Source: Halocafeteria seosinensis
Taxonomy: Eukaryota > Sar > Bigyra > Bicosoecida
Direction: 5' to 3'
Length of the DNA: 64,000 nt
Assembly: GCA_001687465.1 (NCBI GenBank)
Contig: LVLI01000250.1
Coordinates: 41,898-105,897 of the forward strand
Shown: positions 1 through 12,600 of the stretch, piece by piece
How the letters are laid out: the number at the start of each line of letters is the position of its first letter
Numbering within the stretch: the stretch's first letter is position 1
Notes under the pieces: model-generated
Seen by the model: only the letters and a program-made list of their open reading frames with translations
Told to the model about the DNA's origin: nothing
Databases searched by the model: none
Position numbers and translations under genes: made by a program

Positions 1-200
1 CACAGTTGCCCCAGAAACCAATTGGTACTGCCACTACGTGTGTGAGAAGTCGTAACGTACCCAAAACTTCACGATCCATCATTGATCATAGTTTAATGAA
101 GACCGTTAGTTTTGATGATCGCGTTCATATGTATATATACCGATGTTGTAGTGATTTTTATACTTCTCTGCATCTTTAAAAGTGCTCGGACTTACGCATT
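1..200. promoter_or_regulatory. Upstream region of the MINDY gene
   Basis: This stretch lies between the window edge and the first start codon. A TATA-like run at about 128-140 sits some 60 bases upstream of the ATG at 201 and is the only promoter-like element I see. No coding signal is visible. Confidence 0.3.
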
Positions 201-2719
201 ATGGCCGACGCGACTTCTTCAAGAACTTCCTCTGGGGCTGAGCTCGCGTCCGAAGAGCTTGCAGAGCTAAAGAAGGCTATATTCGCCCCTACTCTCGAGT
301 CTAACGTAGGTATACTGTCTCTCGTTCTCTTATCTACTGGTGGTGAGACGCTACTCGACTTGGGTCTGCCTATGCAGGACGTTGAGCGGTGGTATTCTGA
401 AAAGATCGACTTGTGTGAGCTTGATGGACTTCGATTCGGTTTAGTACAGCGCGCAGGAGGTCCATGCGGCGTTCTCGCCTCCCTTCAGGCATTCGTCATC
501 AGAGAACTTTTCATCCAGGAGCGAACCCAGCAGCAGGAGCAGAACTCTTCATCATCTGGTGCAGCTGCAGAAGGAGAGAGTTCCACTGATGGTGCCGGTG
601 GGACGCATCAGGAAGGAGGAGAAGCAGGTAATTGCTGATATGATATTTGCCCTCTTGTCTGTTTGTTTCACGTACAAGCCATTCGCTTCTTATTGTTGCG
701 CAGCTGAAAGTTACCCCCAGAATTTGCTGGAAGTAGAAGGCGCTACCGTATGTGGATTGCCATTGGGAATAGCCCAGGCGTCGCGTGAGAATGTCGAAGA
801 AGCGTTGGCTAGAGCCGTCAGTCTTATGCTATGGCAAAGCGTTGGGGGTGTTGTCATTACATCTTTGAGCAAACAAGAGCATACGTTCAATGTGGAAATC
901 AAACCCTCAATTCCAGAAGGGAGCAAGCCAGTATATTTTGTAGAAGCAAGCTGTGATAGTTTTACGAACGAGACAGAGGCTACGGCGTTTAGGAAGACTC
1001 CCTATTATAGCTTCGAACATCTTCGTCAACATTGCAGAAAAGGTTTAGGGGCGCTAATGAAACCGGGGGGTAAGGACACACGGTCTTGTGACACTTCCCA
1101 GTTAGTGAATTATGCGTTAGCCTGTCCTAGTCGCAGGCATCATGCTATTGGTTATGTCCTTGGTTGCGTCGCGTGGAACGTCTACTATTCAAGCTGATAT
1201 GGACGAAATTGCGTCGCTAGTTCAGGTAAGTATATACGCAGCTCTTTCAAAATGACGTAGTCACCAACGTTCTGGATTCCTTCCGGGCTGCCAGCATTTT
1301 GGACACAGTTCTCAAGAGCTTCTCAACCTCTGTTTGACAGGGAAGGCGACATCTAATGTCCACGATGGTAGCAAGAGCCTCTCACCGGAACTGCAGGATG
1401 TGCGTCTGGAGGGCATCCAATCAACTCCGCTCATAGGCTATCTTAGTCATTTAGAAGCATTACGGTATTTCGAAGTTGGAACATTTTACAAAGAACCAGT
1501 GTACCCCGTGTGGGTTGTGGCCAGCCAAAGTCATTTTACTGTTATATTTGGTACATCTGACGATGTTATACAAGCTTCGCAAAGTTCCGTTTTGAGAAGA
1601 ACGTTCGAAAAGTACGACCCATATTTATCTGGTTTCGTCCAAACCGAGAAGCTGAAAGATCTCTTAGCTGACTTAGGTGCGTGCAATTGCGTACTACTTG
1701 CTCAAGCCGCTTCCCCAAATGATACCCGACTTCATTTTCCCAGGATTGCACAACACCGTCAATGACCCCACAAAATATGATAAGTGCAAGAGCAAACTGG
1801 ATAGTGAAGGAATTGTCGTATGGCAACAGCTCTGGAGCACAGTTAACCCTGTAATTCAGGGTAGTGTAGACGAAAGCACTTTGTGGTCGGATGGTGATAA
1901 AAAGGAACCTCTCTTTGACAAGAATATGGATGAACAAACGCTAGCAGCAGTAGCCCGTTCGACCTTCGATAAGTTTGACGTACATGGAGGGCAGTTTGTG
2001 GAGGCTGAGAAGGTGCCACAGTTGCTAAGGGAGTTAAGTAAGTGAATCGAATACGTACTAACTCAAACGGATATTCATAGTCTCACTAAATGCGACTCTG
2101 CCTATCCCCAGACATCGAGCTGTCTGATGCTACTGTTCACCAATTAACTCAACAAATTACAGCTCAAGCGGGAGTTGCTCTCTGGGACTTCTTTTGGCCC
2201 GTTGTTGCTCCCTATGTCAAGCAGTATGCAGAGAAAACCGAGAGACGAACACAAAACGACTCGGCAACCAAGTCCTCAGAAGCAAAAAAGAACCGCCGTC
2301 TAGACATCTATCACTACAATGGCCTTACGAACTCCACACAAAACCCTGTTGGAACTCACTTAGCAATTCTCCAAAGCAAAGAAGATACCGCAAACATCCA
2401 AGAGCAGATGCAAGATGTCGATATGGCTTTACAAATGAGCATGGCGCAGCCAGAAGACCTTCAAATGACTACTAGCGTTGGAGAGAGCGGCGACCCACCT
2501 GCGTCACCGTCCCTTGCTAGTGCCAAAACAGGAGATGCCCCGTTAGAAGGAGTGCTTAGCACCAAATGGAAGGGTTGCTGGGTCGGCCGTATGGACGACT
2601 TGCACCGCACAGCATGCGGAATGAAGTCCAACACTACTCCAGTTCCCAAAACAGTAGAATGCGCCCTATTGTGGAGGTATCATTTGCATACAGTTAATAC
2701 TGTTCCCTCAATAGATTAG
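201..2719 (+). CDS. MINDY-family deubiquitinase with EF-hand-like segments (MINDY-3-like)
   Basis: This is a cysteine-type deubiquitinase of the MINDY family, which trims ubiquitin chains in cytosol or nucleus. Six exons join in frame: 201-627, 704-1069, 1137-1225, 1295-1676, 1744-2037, 2112-2719, giving 721 residues. The catalytic motif GGPCG places the nucleophile at Cys89. After splicing the family block SRGTSTIQADMDE is followed by SQELLNLCLTGKATSNV, and the catalytic His lies in ASQSHFTVIF. Two helix-loop-helix stretches, RRTFEKYDPYLSGF and RSTFDKFDVHGGQF, look like EF hands; an EF hand is typical of MINDY-3. The C-terminus has YHYNGLTNS and a possible ubiquitin-interacting motif DVDMALQMSMA. 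An unspliced read of 559-1197 changes frame and loses these motifs, so the introns are needed. The stop lies 4 bases from the stop of the convergent kinase gene. Family call is firm; subtype is inferred from the EF hands. Confidence 0.9.
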
Positions 2720-2723
2720 TCGT

Positions 2724-5687
2724 TTATTCAGAATTATCAGCCAGAAACTTTAGGAATCGTTGTGCATAGTAGTCTGGGTCCACTGCGGATACTTCCGACC
2801 ATTTGTTCACCACAGCACGCATCATACTTTCGGCCGTTTTCCTAATATTATACTGCTGTAGAATGTCGATCATTCCTGTGGTGTAGTACACGCACAGATT
2901 GCTTAGACGGATGGAGGTGCATCTTGCACAATATGTATATCCCACATACCTATGTAATAAACGTTTTCTCCAACATCTCCTTCATACGTCTGAGAAGGTA
3001 TCCCAGTGCACGCAGCAGGAAAATATTTTAGACTGCACGGGGACGAACATAGGGGAGTTTCGAGTAGCCAGCACATGGTAGCCTAACTTACTCCTCGACG
3101 GTATAGCGGTCTTCTTCAGCAATGTTTGATCCCGTCCTCTGAGCGGCGCGAGCCGCAGTAAGATGCTCATAAGTAGGCGAATTTTCACCTTCACCGGCAT
3201 CCTCTCCCATGCGCGAGGCAGCATGACCTACGGGCATCGGGGTGCGGTTAGAGCGATCCTCTATGCTGGATACAGGGACGACTGACTGCCTCCTGACCCC
3301 TGGTTTATGTAGTTGGTGCCGATGGCGGATTCCCACCAGCAACGAGTAGTCCATGATTTTCATTTCTGTGGAGAAGCACTTAAACTATCGGATAGGTGCA
3401 CAAACCCTGCACAGCCCAAACGTGGCATACCCCTTAAGAAATCTGTATCGCGTTTAAGCTGATCTAGGAATGCAGATCTTCGCTCCGGTCCAAGACTCAA
3501 TTTCGTTCCCGAATGAGCAAAATCATTATCCTTGAGCACACACTTTCCCAGGCCTGCACCCGATTTGAAGCCATTTCAAACATGTATACACCACGGAAAG
3601 CAAAGTACAACGAGGTCTACCTTTGGCTTTCTGTTCCTCGGTGGCCTGTCGGTTGTGGCGACTTCCTTTAAGATCGTACATCAGATGAATTGGGAGGTCA
3701 CCCGCATCGAATACAGACTGTGCGGTGCAATGGGGAAATAAACATATACTCTTCTCTAGCATATCAGTGTTGAGCTTTCGACACGTACATGCATAACAAC
3801 AAAATGAACCTTCTTCCTCAGGTGTTTCATCTTGAGCCTATGCATTCCATAGAAACGGGGCAGATATGTCCCTTCATTCTCCACTACGTGCTGCATTTCA
3901 GATGTAGCCAGTAACCATAGGACCTGTAACTAATACAAACAGTACTCTACAAACCTTAAAATAGTGCACCATTATCCTACGTAAGAAACGGGATTCTGCT
4001 TTCGTTTGCGTCTTGATCATGAATTTACCTGTGGTTGACAAAATGAATCGTTGCATGGAACCACATTGCCAAGTTTCCCAAGACGGATCACAGCCTTACC
4101 ATCATGGCTAAAGAAGAAAAATTGTCCACTCTTTGAGTTGCTCTGAAACTCTATGTACTGGTATGCGCCTCCCAGGGAAGCCAAGTAGTCAGTCCGGTCT
4201 ATGCCAAACCTCTCCCGGAGATAATGAAAGACCTGTGACAGCCGTAACGAGGATCTACTCCTGCTAAGCTTTCCAGGAGTGAGAACAGTATGATCACCTA
4301 CTTTTGGTGCATAATCCTTCATTTTGAAAGTCTCTTGTAAAAGATGTGGTTCGGTCTGTGGCGATCCTTGAGGAGGGAAAACTAATTTGTTGACCTGGAT
4401 AGGGTAGAAAAACCACGACTCTAGAACGCATTTACAACACTGTGCACAGTTGAACGGCGGCTTACCTTCATAAAGTCGTCCATTACAAGGGGTGATTCCA
4501 CCGGCACACCTGCAACCGATGTGTAAATGCCTACCATCATGGCATACGAGAGATGGTACAACGTATGCTGCTGGTTAATGATTTTCCCTGAGGACCAAAG
4601 AATCAGGTGTTAACCTTCAATAGATAAAGGGAACCGAGTTCACCTCGAGATTTCTTACCCTGAAGCTTTTCCGCTTTTTCTTTATAATACTGTTCTGTTC
4701 CCATCATCGCTTTTTTAATTGCACCTGGTCTGTGTAACTTTTTCCGGGGAGGGTGCACCGGCGCTGGAGGGAAAGAAACGAACACATGTAAAGGCAAGCC
4801 TGTGTGAACACCTCACCGTATAGGCTTTGCGCAAATGACATACTTCTAAGTGCATACTCCACCGGTGATCCCGGGGCTATAGTAGGGGCTAACCCCGTTG
4901 ATGCAGCTCTGGTAGATCTTCTTGCAGTTTCGATATCTGCCGTTTGCTCGTCGACAACTTTTTGTGCCTCCTCCGTTCGTTGAACTGAGTCTGCAAATGG
5001 CGTTGTCGTGTACCGATAAAGGTTATCAGAGGTTCTTGCGGGGCCGTCTGCGTCTCTTGTTACAGTTTCGTGCTCTTGAGAGCTACCGCGAGGAGGGGGT
5101 GGCGCTGGAGGACGACGTCGACTGCTTTGCGATCCCGTCCTACTATGCCGTCGCTGCATCTTTCCGGCTTTTTGAGATCTAGCGAACTCCAAGTCTTTTC
5201 TGGCTTTCAGCGGAGAAGTATAGTATTTTGTAGATTCAGCTTTACCGTTTGGACTAGGGGTCAGGCGTTGTTTGGTAGGTGGGCGTGAACGTGGGGGTCT
5301 CGCCTTGCGCGTTCCTTTCTCGTCCTTCGGACTAAATCCGTATCCATTTGTTATTGTTGCGTTAGGCGCAGGACCTTTGTTCCGGCTAGAGTTACGGTTC
5401 CGTGCACTTCGACGACTGGAACCCGGCCCCATTCCAGGAGAATCTCGCCCTCTCCTTACAGGAGACGTTCGCGTTCCAACCGCTCCCATTGGATTCGACT
5501 GACGAAACGTACTAACAGGCGTACTTCCAGACCAATCCGCCACAGCGGGCTGTGGCGTTGCATTCGCCTTTCTCTCTGGAGGCGCTGCACCCCCACGACC
5601 GCCGTTGTGACTGCCTCCACGAGGATTACTCCTGCGCAGATGCGGCAGCGCGGTGGTCGGTCGTTGCTCCTGCGCCCCGTTATTCAT
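2724..5687 (-). CDS. Phosphatidylinositol phosphate kinase (PIP kinase)
   Basis: A lipid kinase that phosphorylates phosphatidylinositol phosphates at membranes, probably a PI4P 5-kinase, although the subtype cannot be fixed by eye. Eleven exons, from the 5' end: 4817-5687, 4659-4763, 4466-4587, 4100-4394, 3955-4028, 3789-3890, 3621-3717, 3431-3553, 3092-3365, 2950-3032, 2724-2875. They stay in frame and give 765 residues. Residues 1-290 are basic, rich in Arg, Pro and Ser, and look disordered. The kinase domain follows, with SGQFFFFSHDGKFMIKT (G-loop and Lys region), LPRFYGMHRL, MYDLKGS (about 536-542), KIMDYSLLVGIRHR (about 599-611) and the C-terminal YYIGMIDILQQYN and YAQRFLKF. No MORN repeats or FYVE domain are seen. 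The start at 5687 is the first ATG of the open N-terminal exon; a later start is possible because that region is poorly conserved. The gene shares a 624-bp divergent region with the coiled-coil gene. Confidence 0.92.
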
Positions 5688-6311
5688 CTCCCTCTCCTGG
5701 TGGGCGAAATTGGAAAAATTCGGCCTTGTACACGTCGATCAACGGCGAAGTCTGTCCAGAGTCGTTCCCAGGTGTTTAGGGCGCAATTTCAACTTGAGCA
5801 GCTCCCTCTCCAGCTACAATAACAACGACTAATTCCTTTTCGCTAGGGTGATCAGCACGGTACTATCAGCCTCTATGTAGCTCCGGAATTACTGCACTGT
5901 GCACTGTGGGGTCTATACACGCAAAAGCACTCAGATCACGACGACTTGTCCGCGCCATCAAGTCCCTGAAACGAAGTCACTGTAAACTCTATTCCGATGC
6001 CATTTTTTGGGGTATCTTCTGCGCTTGTGTTCCCCTCATCTAAAATCCTCTCCAGTGTCAAAACGTCACTAGATCACTCTATACAAGCCTCAGACGTTCT
6101 CCGGGGGGGCGTGTGCCCGCGCCACGTTTGGCCGTTGGGAACATGGGCCGGTTTCTAGGTCCCGGGATACCGGGACCATGGTTGGGCGTCCCCGGCCCAC
6201 AGGGACGCCCAGCAGCTTTCTTTGTGTTGTTTCTAGAGACCCAAGGACACGATTTTCATGCCTTTATTGTACAGGATCTAGTGTTTTCCACCTCTTGAGA
6301 TACTCAGTAGC
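5688..6311. promoter_or_regulatory. Divergent promoter with two perfect GC-rich hairpins
   Basis: This 624-bp spacer separates the start codons of the PIP kinase and the coiled-coil gene, so it must hold both promoters. An ACGTCA element (bZIP-type core) lies at about 6063. Two perfect inverted repeats follow each other at 6158-6177 (8-bp stem, 4-nt loop) and 6183-6211 (10-bp stem, 9-nt loop), about 100 bases before the ATG at 6312. They may fall in the 5' leader of the coiled-coil mRNA. No convincing coding sequence is present. Confidence 0.4.
6158..6211. repeat. Tandem pair of perfect inverted repeats
   Basis: Positions 6158-6165 pair exactly with 6170-6177 around GATA. Positions 6183-6192 pair exactly with 6202-6211 around a 9-nt loop. 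Both stems are GC-rich and only 5 bases apart. They could fold in DNA or in the leader RNA of the downstream gene. Confidence 0.75.
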
Positions 6312-9300
6312 ATGGAGAGATACTCCGCTTCGTCCCCGCTGTCCTCTGGGTCACGTAGTGGCCGACATTTTGGGGGCCACCAGCAGCGGACGCGCCCACA
6401 TGGACCATCGCCTATATCGACTCATAATGCGTCCAGAGGTCAATACGAGTCTAATGAGGAGGTTCAGATGAATATTGAGTCTCTTGCGCAGCAGCTATCG
6501 TCCCAAGTGGACTACAATAACGAGCTGTTGCAGCAACTACAGCAGGTGGAAGAGAGGGAATTGAACACCCAAAATGAGCTCCAGGAGACCAAACGGGCTC
6601 TTCGTAATGCGTATTCAGAGCGTGATGCGGCATCGGAGGAGGTTTCTTCGTACAAGTACGTGTTCTCCCTGGCTCCTTGTTGTTGTGTGTGCCCCGTTAT
6701 CCTACCATGGGTCGGGTGTATACTTTTGAACGTCCCCACTTGACCTTGCTGCTCTTGGATACTAATTGTTACTTTACGCTGCAGACGGAAGAATGATCAA
6801 TTGGAACATCAGATAGAGCACCTTCGCCGGGACAATTACCAATTACGCACGGATGCTGGCGCTCGGCACCAGGAGATAGAGACTTCAAAGCGATCCAGTG
6901 AAAACGTTGAGAAACAGATTGCCGATCTGCGGAAGAGGATGTCTGCGAAAGATACCGAATTAGAGCAACTGAGAAATCAACTTCGAGATACGAAAAACGA
7001 ACTAGAAGATACCAAAGCTAACGAAGAACAAAACTTGAGATACTGGAAAAACCGAGCAGAAGCCCTGGAAGAGGAGACGGAAAAGCTGCGGGAGCAGCAG
7101 ACTCCACTGCATAACAAAATCGAAGAGGCAGACAAGAAAGTTAGCCGTGCACGCCATGACGCTGAAGCGGCACGGAAGTCTCGCGACGAAACAAAGGCCG
7201 AAATAACGCAGCTGCGACAATACATCAACCGTCTGGAATCAACAGCCCGGGAGTCACAGAGCAAGTCCAGTTATGTCAATGCAACCATTTCGCAATACGA
7301 AACTCGCATGAATTCTCTGCAAGAGCAATTGGACAATGCCCTAAAACAAGTCGAAGGTATGTGTCGATTGAAGATCTTAGAGTATGCCGAAATCCTCTAT
7401 GACTTTTGTTTTACTTGCAGACCGCGATATTCAAATCCACAATCTTAGCAATCGGATTAGTGATCTCACGGAGCAACTGAACGCTGTCAAAAAAGAATCA
7501 AATGAATTACAAGAAGAACTTGAGTCAGTGGGATCTGATTTGCTGTCCCAATCTAGGGCGCGAACCTCGGACCAGCAAGCATACGAAAACAGGATACAGT
7601 AAGTTGTATGCACCAACCTGACGAGAAAATGCATCGTATATTGACTACTTTTGTGATGATTGCTCAGAGATACCAAACAACAGCTGCGAGAAGTACAAGA
7701 AAATTTCAAGAAGGCGCAGGAAGAGTGGTTCCAGGAACGGCAACGCTTGTTGGCGTCGGCCCGAGAAAGTAGATCGGAAGCCGACACGGAATGTGATCGT
7801 TTGCAAGAAGAACTAAATAAGTTAAATTCCGTGCTGCAAGAAACCCGGGACAACCATGAAAAGCGAGTGGAAGAATTGAATGGCTATATCGGTGAACGAG
7901 ACAAGGAAATTGAGCAACTGCGGAGACTACTGGAATCGGAACGAGAAAACTCCAGAAAACAAGCGGAAGAAATCCAAGAGAAAGAACGCGGCTATAACGA
8001 GGAAATTAACAGGCTTCAATCTGATTTGTTCTCGCGAACTCAACGGCAAGTTTCTGTCCTTACTGCTTTGAAGAGTACTATGCTAGAGTTAATCTCGGAA
8101 GCACGTGGTCTACAAGACGACAACCAAGCGAATGCGACAGACATCCAGTCCATTCGAGAGCAAGTCGAAAAGGCTAAGTCGGAGTCGGAAAACGAGAATG
8201 AACAATGGTTCAACCAAATTAAACGGAGCATGCTAACCTTGTTAGATGGTATTGGCTCTGCGAGAGCTGAATCATCCAGACGAAAGGAAGAAGCGGACCA
8301 AAGTGAAGCCAAGTTTGAAGAAGCTCGTAGAGAGGTAGGTTGTTGGTCAGGCGGTAGTGTCGTTATTTTGTTCTTCTACTTTCTTGACGTGTTTCTTTTT
8401 TTCTCAAACAGATGATATCGATGGAAGAAGATGTATCTTCCCTGAAACACTCACTAAGCGCTGCTGAAGATCGTCTAAGTGCGCAAGCGGATGAATATCA
8501 AAGGCAACTCAACTCCCTAAAAGGTATGTTTTTCATACTGTTCTAAGGAAGAGTCGGAACTATATATTGTTTGAATAACTACAGAAGAAGGAAGCTCAAC
8601 GTCGGAAGCCGTCGCCGATGCGGAGTCGCGCTTAGAACGTGTACAGAAGCAATTGCGGACAGCCAACTCCCATAACACAGAACTTCAAACCACTAATGCT
8701 CGTCTCTCATCCGAACTAGCAGATGTCAAGTCGAGGTTAAACGGGCGAATTAGCTCCCTTGAAGAGCAGAACACCAAGCTTGAGGTACGGTCCTGTCCAT
8801 GAAATGATTTGATTTGAGGCGTACATAGTAGTTTCGTTTGCAATATGACAGGACGAAGAAAAAGAATACCAGGTGAAGGTTTCCAGACTAGAGAGTCAAA
8901 TTGAGCAGCTGCGCCAAGATAAGGATCAAGCGAATGAAGATAACGAACGACTCCGCAACGAAATTTCGGAGTTGAAGGAGACCAACGAGGAGCTTGAGAA
9001 CGCGGTGCAAGAGCAGAAGACATCCAGCAGCTCTCAGCTGAAAGCTACAGCGTCATCGCTGACGAACCTCCAAACTCAACTACGTCAAAAGGATACACTT
9101 CTGGCAACGTTGCGGAAACAGAATAGTGAGTTGCAGCGAGAAAATGACTCTTTGCGCTCAGAATTAGATGCCAGCTCCTACCGCGTTCCGAAAAGCGCCC
9201 CGAATCCTCCGAGTACCAGTCACGAAAGTTCGCCGACTTCCTATTCCGTCAATCCAAGCAAGATTTCAGCGCGGTTGCAGGCATCGCTAAGAAACGAAGA

Positions 9301-9460
9301 GAACGGCCCTAACTCTCCTGATACCGCGCAAGGGTCACCATCGACTACTGAACATGCGCAGTATGCATCACCCTCAAAGAAAAAATCCCCAGCCAAGACC
9401 GGCAATGGGCTGGGAAACAACTCCACAAGTGACTCCGCAAACGACAGTGTCGAGCAATAG
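6312..9460 (+). CDS. Long coiled-coil protein, function unknown
   Basis: Seven exons (6312-6655, 6785-7356, 7421-7598, 7668-8334, 8412-8523, 8585-8784, 8852-9460) join in frame into 893 residues. The first 45 residues are Ser/Gly/His-rich. From about residue 50 to 760 the protein is almost unbroken heptad coiled coil, with repeated L..EN..L and Q/E/K/R-rich segments. The last 110 residues are Ser/Pro/Asn-rich with a short basic patch SPSKKKSPAK. There is no transmembrane helix, zinc finger, GRIP or kinase motif. It could be a golgin-like tether, a centrosome or basal-body component, or a chromosome-structure protein; the sequence does not decide between these. The ATG at 6312 is the first in the open frame after the divergent promoter. 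Confidence 0.8.
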
Positions 9461-9625
9461 ACCCGACCAAAATACTACCGGCAGGTCTCGGAGAGAAGGT
9501 TACGATAGGCACTGAATGACAGTAATACCCCCCAATGTCATCCATTCTACTCCTCACATTCAGTAATATACTAAATGATAAATGTTAATAGTACCACAGC
9601 ACCATGTTACAAAGCGTAACTTGCA

Positions 9626-12600
9626 CTACTTCTCAAGTATAGGGTGCTTTAAAAAGCGTGGGTTTCGGTGGACCGCCGAGTTTGCCTCCGCAGCTGCAAT
9701 AGAATTATTAAAACAACCCGAGCAAAGGGCATCAAGCGTCTTTTCAACCGATTTTAACGCGAAATTTCCGTGAATTTTGCGCCGTTCGCGGGACTCGTCA
9801 ACAAGGGTCGGCCAGATGTGATCCCACGCTGAAATGTCGTCATCGTTATACCATAGCGCAGTCGGGTCCAAAGATGTAACACGCCATTTGAGGTAAGCCA
9901 GATATAGAGGATCACTGATGATTCTCGCCCCTTTGCGGACGAATTCAGTCTCACTAGAAGAGACCAGCTCTTCGAGACCAGCTCTACGCAACATGGAAGC
10001 TCCCACCTGATTCCTCCAGATGTGTCCATGGTAAACCAGAGGCACGACGCCTACATGAACCATATTCTGAAGCAAAGGATATGAAAACAATTATCTTCTA
10101 GGATCTAGGCAAGACGCAGAGAGTGAGTCATAAGCGTACCTGGACCGAATTACATGCTCCAAATGGAGTGGAATCAATTCCCACATCCATGTCAGCAAGG
10201 TGCCGTAGGAACTCCGAAGGGCCCAATCGGGCATGCAGAATTGTCTTAACTCGGGTCGAATCCTGCAAAGCCACACCAATTTGTAAACTCTCGCTTCATA
10301 AAACATAACAAAACGATTTGCAAACAGTACCAGAAGATGTAAGGCTTCGTCAATGGCTTTGCTAGCCGCAAGAGGTGTCAAAGCGGTACTATCATCCAGT
10401 CCAGGGGAGAAGTGGAGTTCATAGTTATAGTTTCCCAGGTCCAGAGCTTCTCGGATGAGCTTTCCGATGTGGACTAGATGATGGTGTAAGATCTTAACCT
10501 TTGTCCACGGAAACGACAACTTAATTGTACGGGAAGGCATAGAACCGCCTTGAAAAGGGTAAACTTTTGCCAGCTCTAACGGAGTAATATTCCCCGCCGT
10601 TGTTGACATCCCCGTGCTTTCAGTAAATTGGGCAAACGTACTCTGAAATTGCGCGTACGCAGTGACGTTGGAGACTTTGCTGGAATACTCATTCTTCAGG
10701 GGTTTGAAAGATACGCCCATTCCTGGCACCAGAATCAACTGTTCGCTGTATCTCCCTTGTGCGAATTGTTCAACACGTGAGAAGATATCTGGTCTTGCAA
10801 TTCTTAACCGATTTACGAAATCAACACTAGGAGATTCACGATATGTTCTGAGGTGGGCCACGGGGTCTTCGTATGCCTCGACGAGTCGCCTAGGTATCTG
10901 TCTCAAATGATAATCTGCCTTGATCGTGCTCGCGGCTGGAGGGTTTAAGGCATTGTTCTCATAATATTTGGAAGGGTATGCGGTTTTACCTTCGTAAACT
11001 CGAAGAGCGCTCTTTATCTGTTCTACAAGACACTCTTCAGGACAAGTCATCCCGTCCATTTCCATCCGAGCAGTTACTTGTTCGTAGGCCGTTTGCAATG
11101 GAGTCGCAACCTCAGCTTCCCATCCACCGATGAAGTAATCGAGCAACGCACCGTGTGTGCTCGATGAGTGTCCATAGCTTACAATCTGAAGAGGGGCTAG
11201 TTGTAGATTCGCAATGACAATGTCTTGAGGGTGCATCCCCACCTGAGTATAGTAAACGACATCAAATGCTTCCGCAAGCAGCTGTTTTGCAAGACGGTTT
11301 ACATCGGCATAGCTAGCTGCTGAAGCCAGGTGATGAATCTTATCAAATTCTGGGTGGTCCTTATCGTTGAGCGTAAACATATTGCTGTCCAGGAATAGCA
11401 GATGAACCTCATATCGTGGATTTGAGAGAAGCTGTTGAACGAATGCTTCAAAGTTTCGGAAAACTGAATGAGTATCAAACCATTGAGCCGAGACGACGAG
11501 GATTTTGGGAACGGTACTTGGCGATGCAACTACGAAAGAAGACGCTAGCGATATCGACATAGGAAGATTGCTCCACTGACAGGACATTAGAATTGACACG
11601 CTAAGCTGAACAAAGCCTTCACTCAAGTAAAATTGCGCTTACCATTTGCTCTTCGTTGAGGCTTTGTTTCAGGGTCGTTTCAGACCGTTCGTTAGTATAG
11701 CTCACGTGGAAGTACCGATGCTGTTGTTTCAAAGTTAACGAAGGCATATTGATGACCCACTTTTCCACCCTCTGTAGCAACAGAACGTCTTCCTCCACGG
11801 CCTTCAGGAACTGGTGAGAGTCTGTTAACGTGATGATTATTACAAGTTGGGAAAGTAGATGGTGTACTAAGAAAATTACCCACTTACTGTCAAAATTTCC
11901 CACTGTAGACCTCCAGGAGTCGTGAATTTGCCGCAGAACCACAGGACGAGGAATACCCAACCCGAAAAAGCGCCATCGGACGGTTTCGCCATACGGAGCG
12001 AAGGCAACCTCTTTGTACTTTAAAATATCGTTTTCAGCTGTGGTCATGACACGGATGAAATTTGCCGAAGCGCTGCCACCGTCCATGTACATTGTTACCA
12101 TTCGTTCGAACCACGTGTCGTATAGGTGTGGACTCATCTCGAAGAGTAAAGAGTTTCGCAAGAACGCATCCCCAAAAGGGCAGTACAGCAAAATTATGGC
12201 GGCAATGGAGGGGTTGCGGAATTCAGCAAATCTCATTAAAACTGGCCCAGTTGACCGGTCAGAAGCAGCCCTTGAGATAAGACAAAAGCTATATACTGAC
12301 CGAGCAGCTGTGTCAGCAGACAATCTCTGTGACAGTGGAGGAACTCATGATAACAGTTAACGCTATCCCTTTACTCCCTTGCTTATCTTACCTCTAGCGG
12401 TCCACGAAGGATTTCAAAGTTTAGAGAGTCAAACCACCTCACTGCTGCATCCCCAAAGTCGGTGCTTCGATTTTTTGAGCGTAGAGTCTCTAAGTCTGTG
12501 GCAGTGATAACGGCGTAACCAGTGATATAGGCCAGGAGAGGTTCGTAAAGCAGCTCTCACCTTGCTCAAATATACTGTCTAATATCTCTTCACTTCCCGA

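Noticed and set aside
559..1197. 212-codon plus-strand frame as a separate gene
   Set aside because: It crosses two introns of the MINDY gene; splicing restores family motifs that this reading loses.
4922..5822. Several plus-strand frames of 60-90 codons
   Set aside because: They mirror the low-complexity N-terminal exon of the PIP kinase and have no splice partners or motifs.
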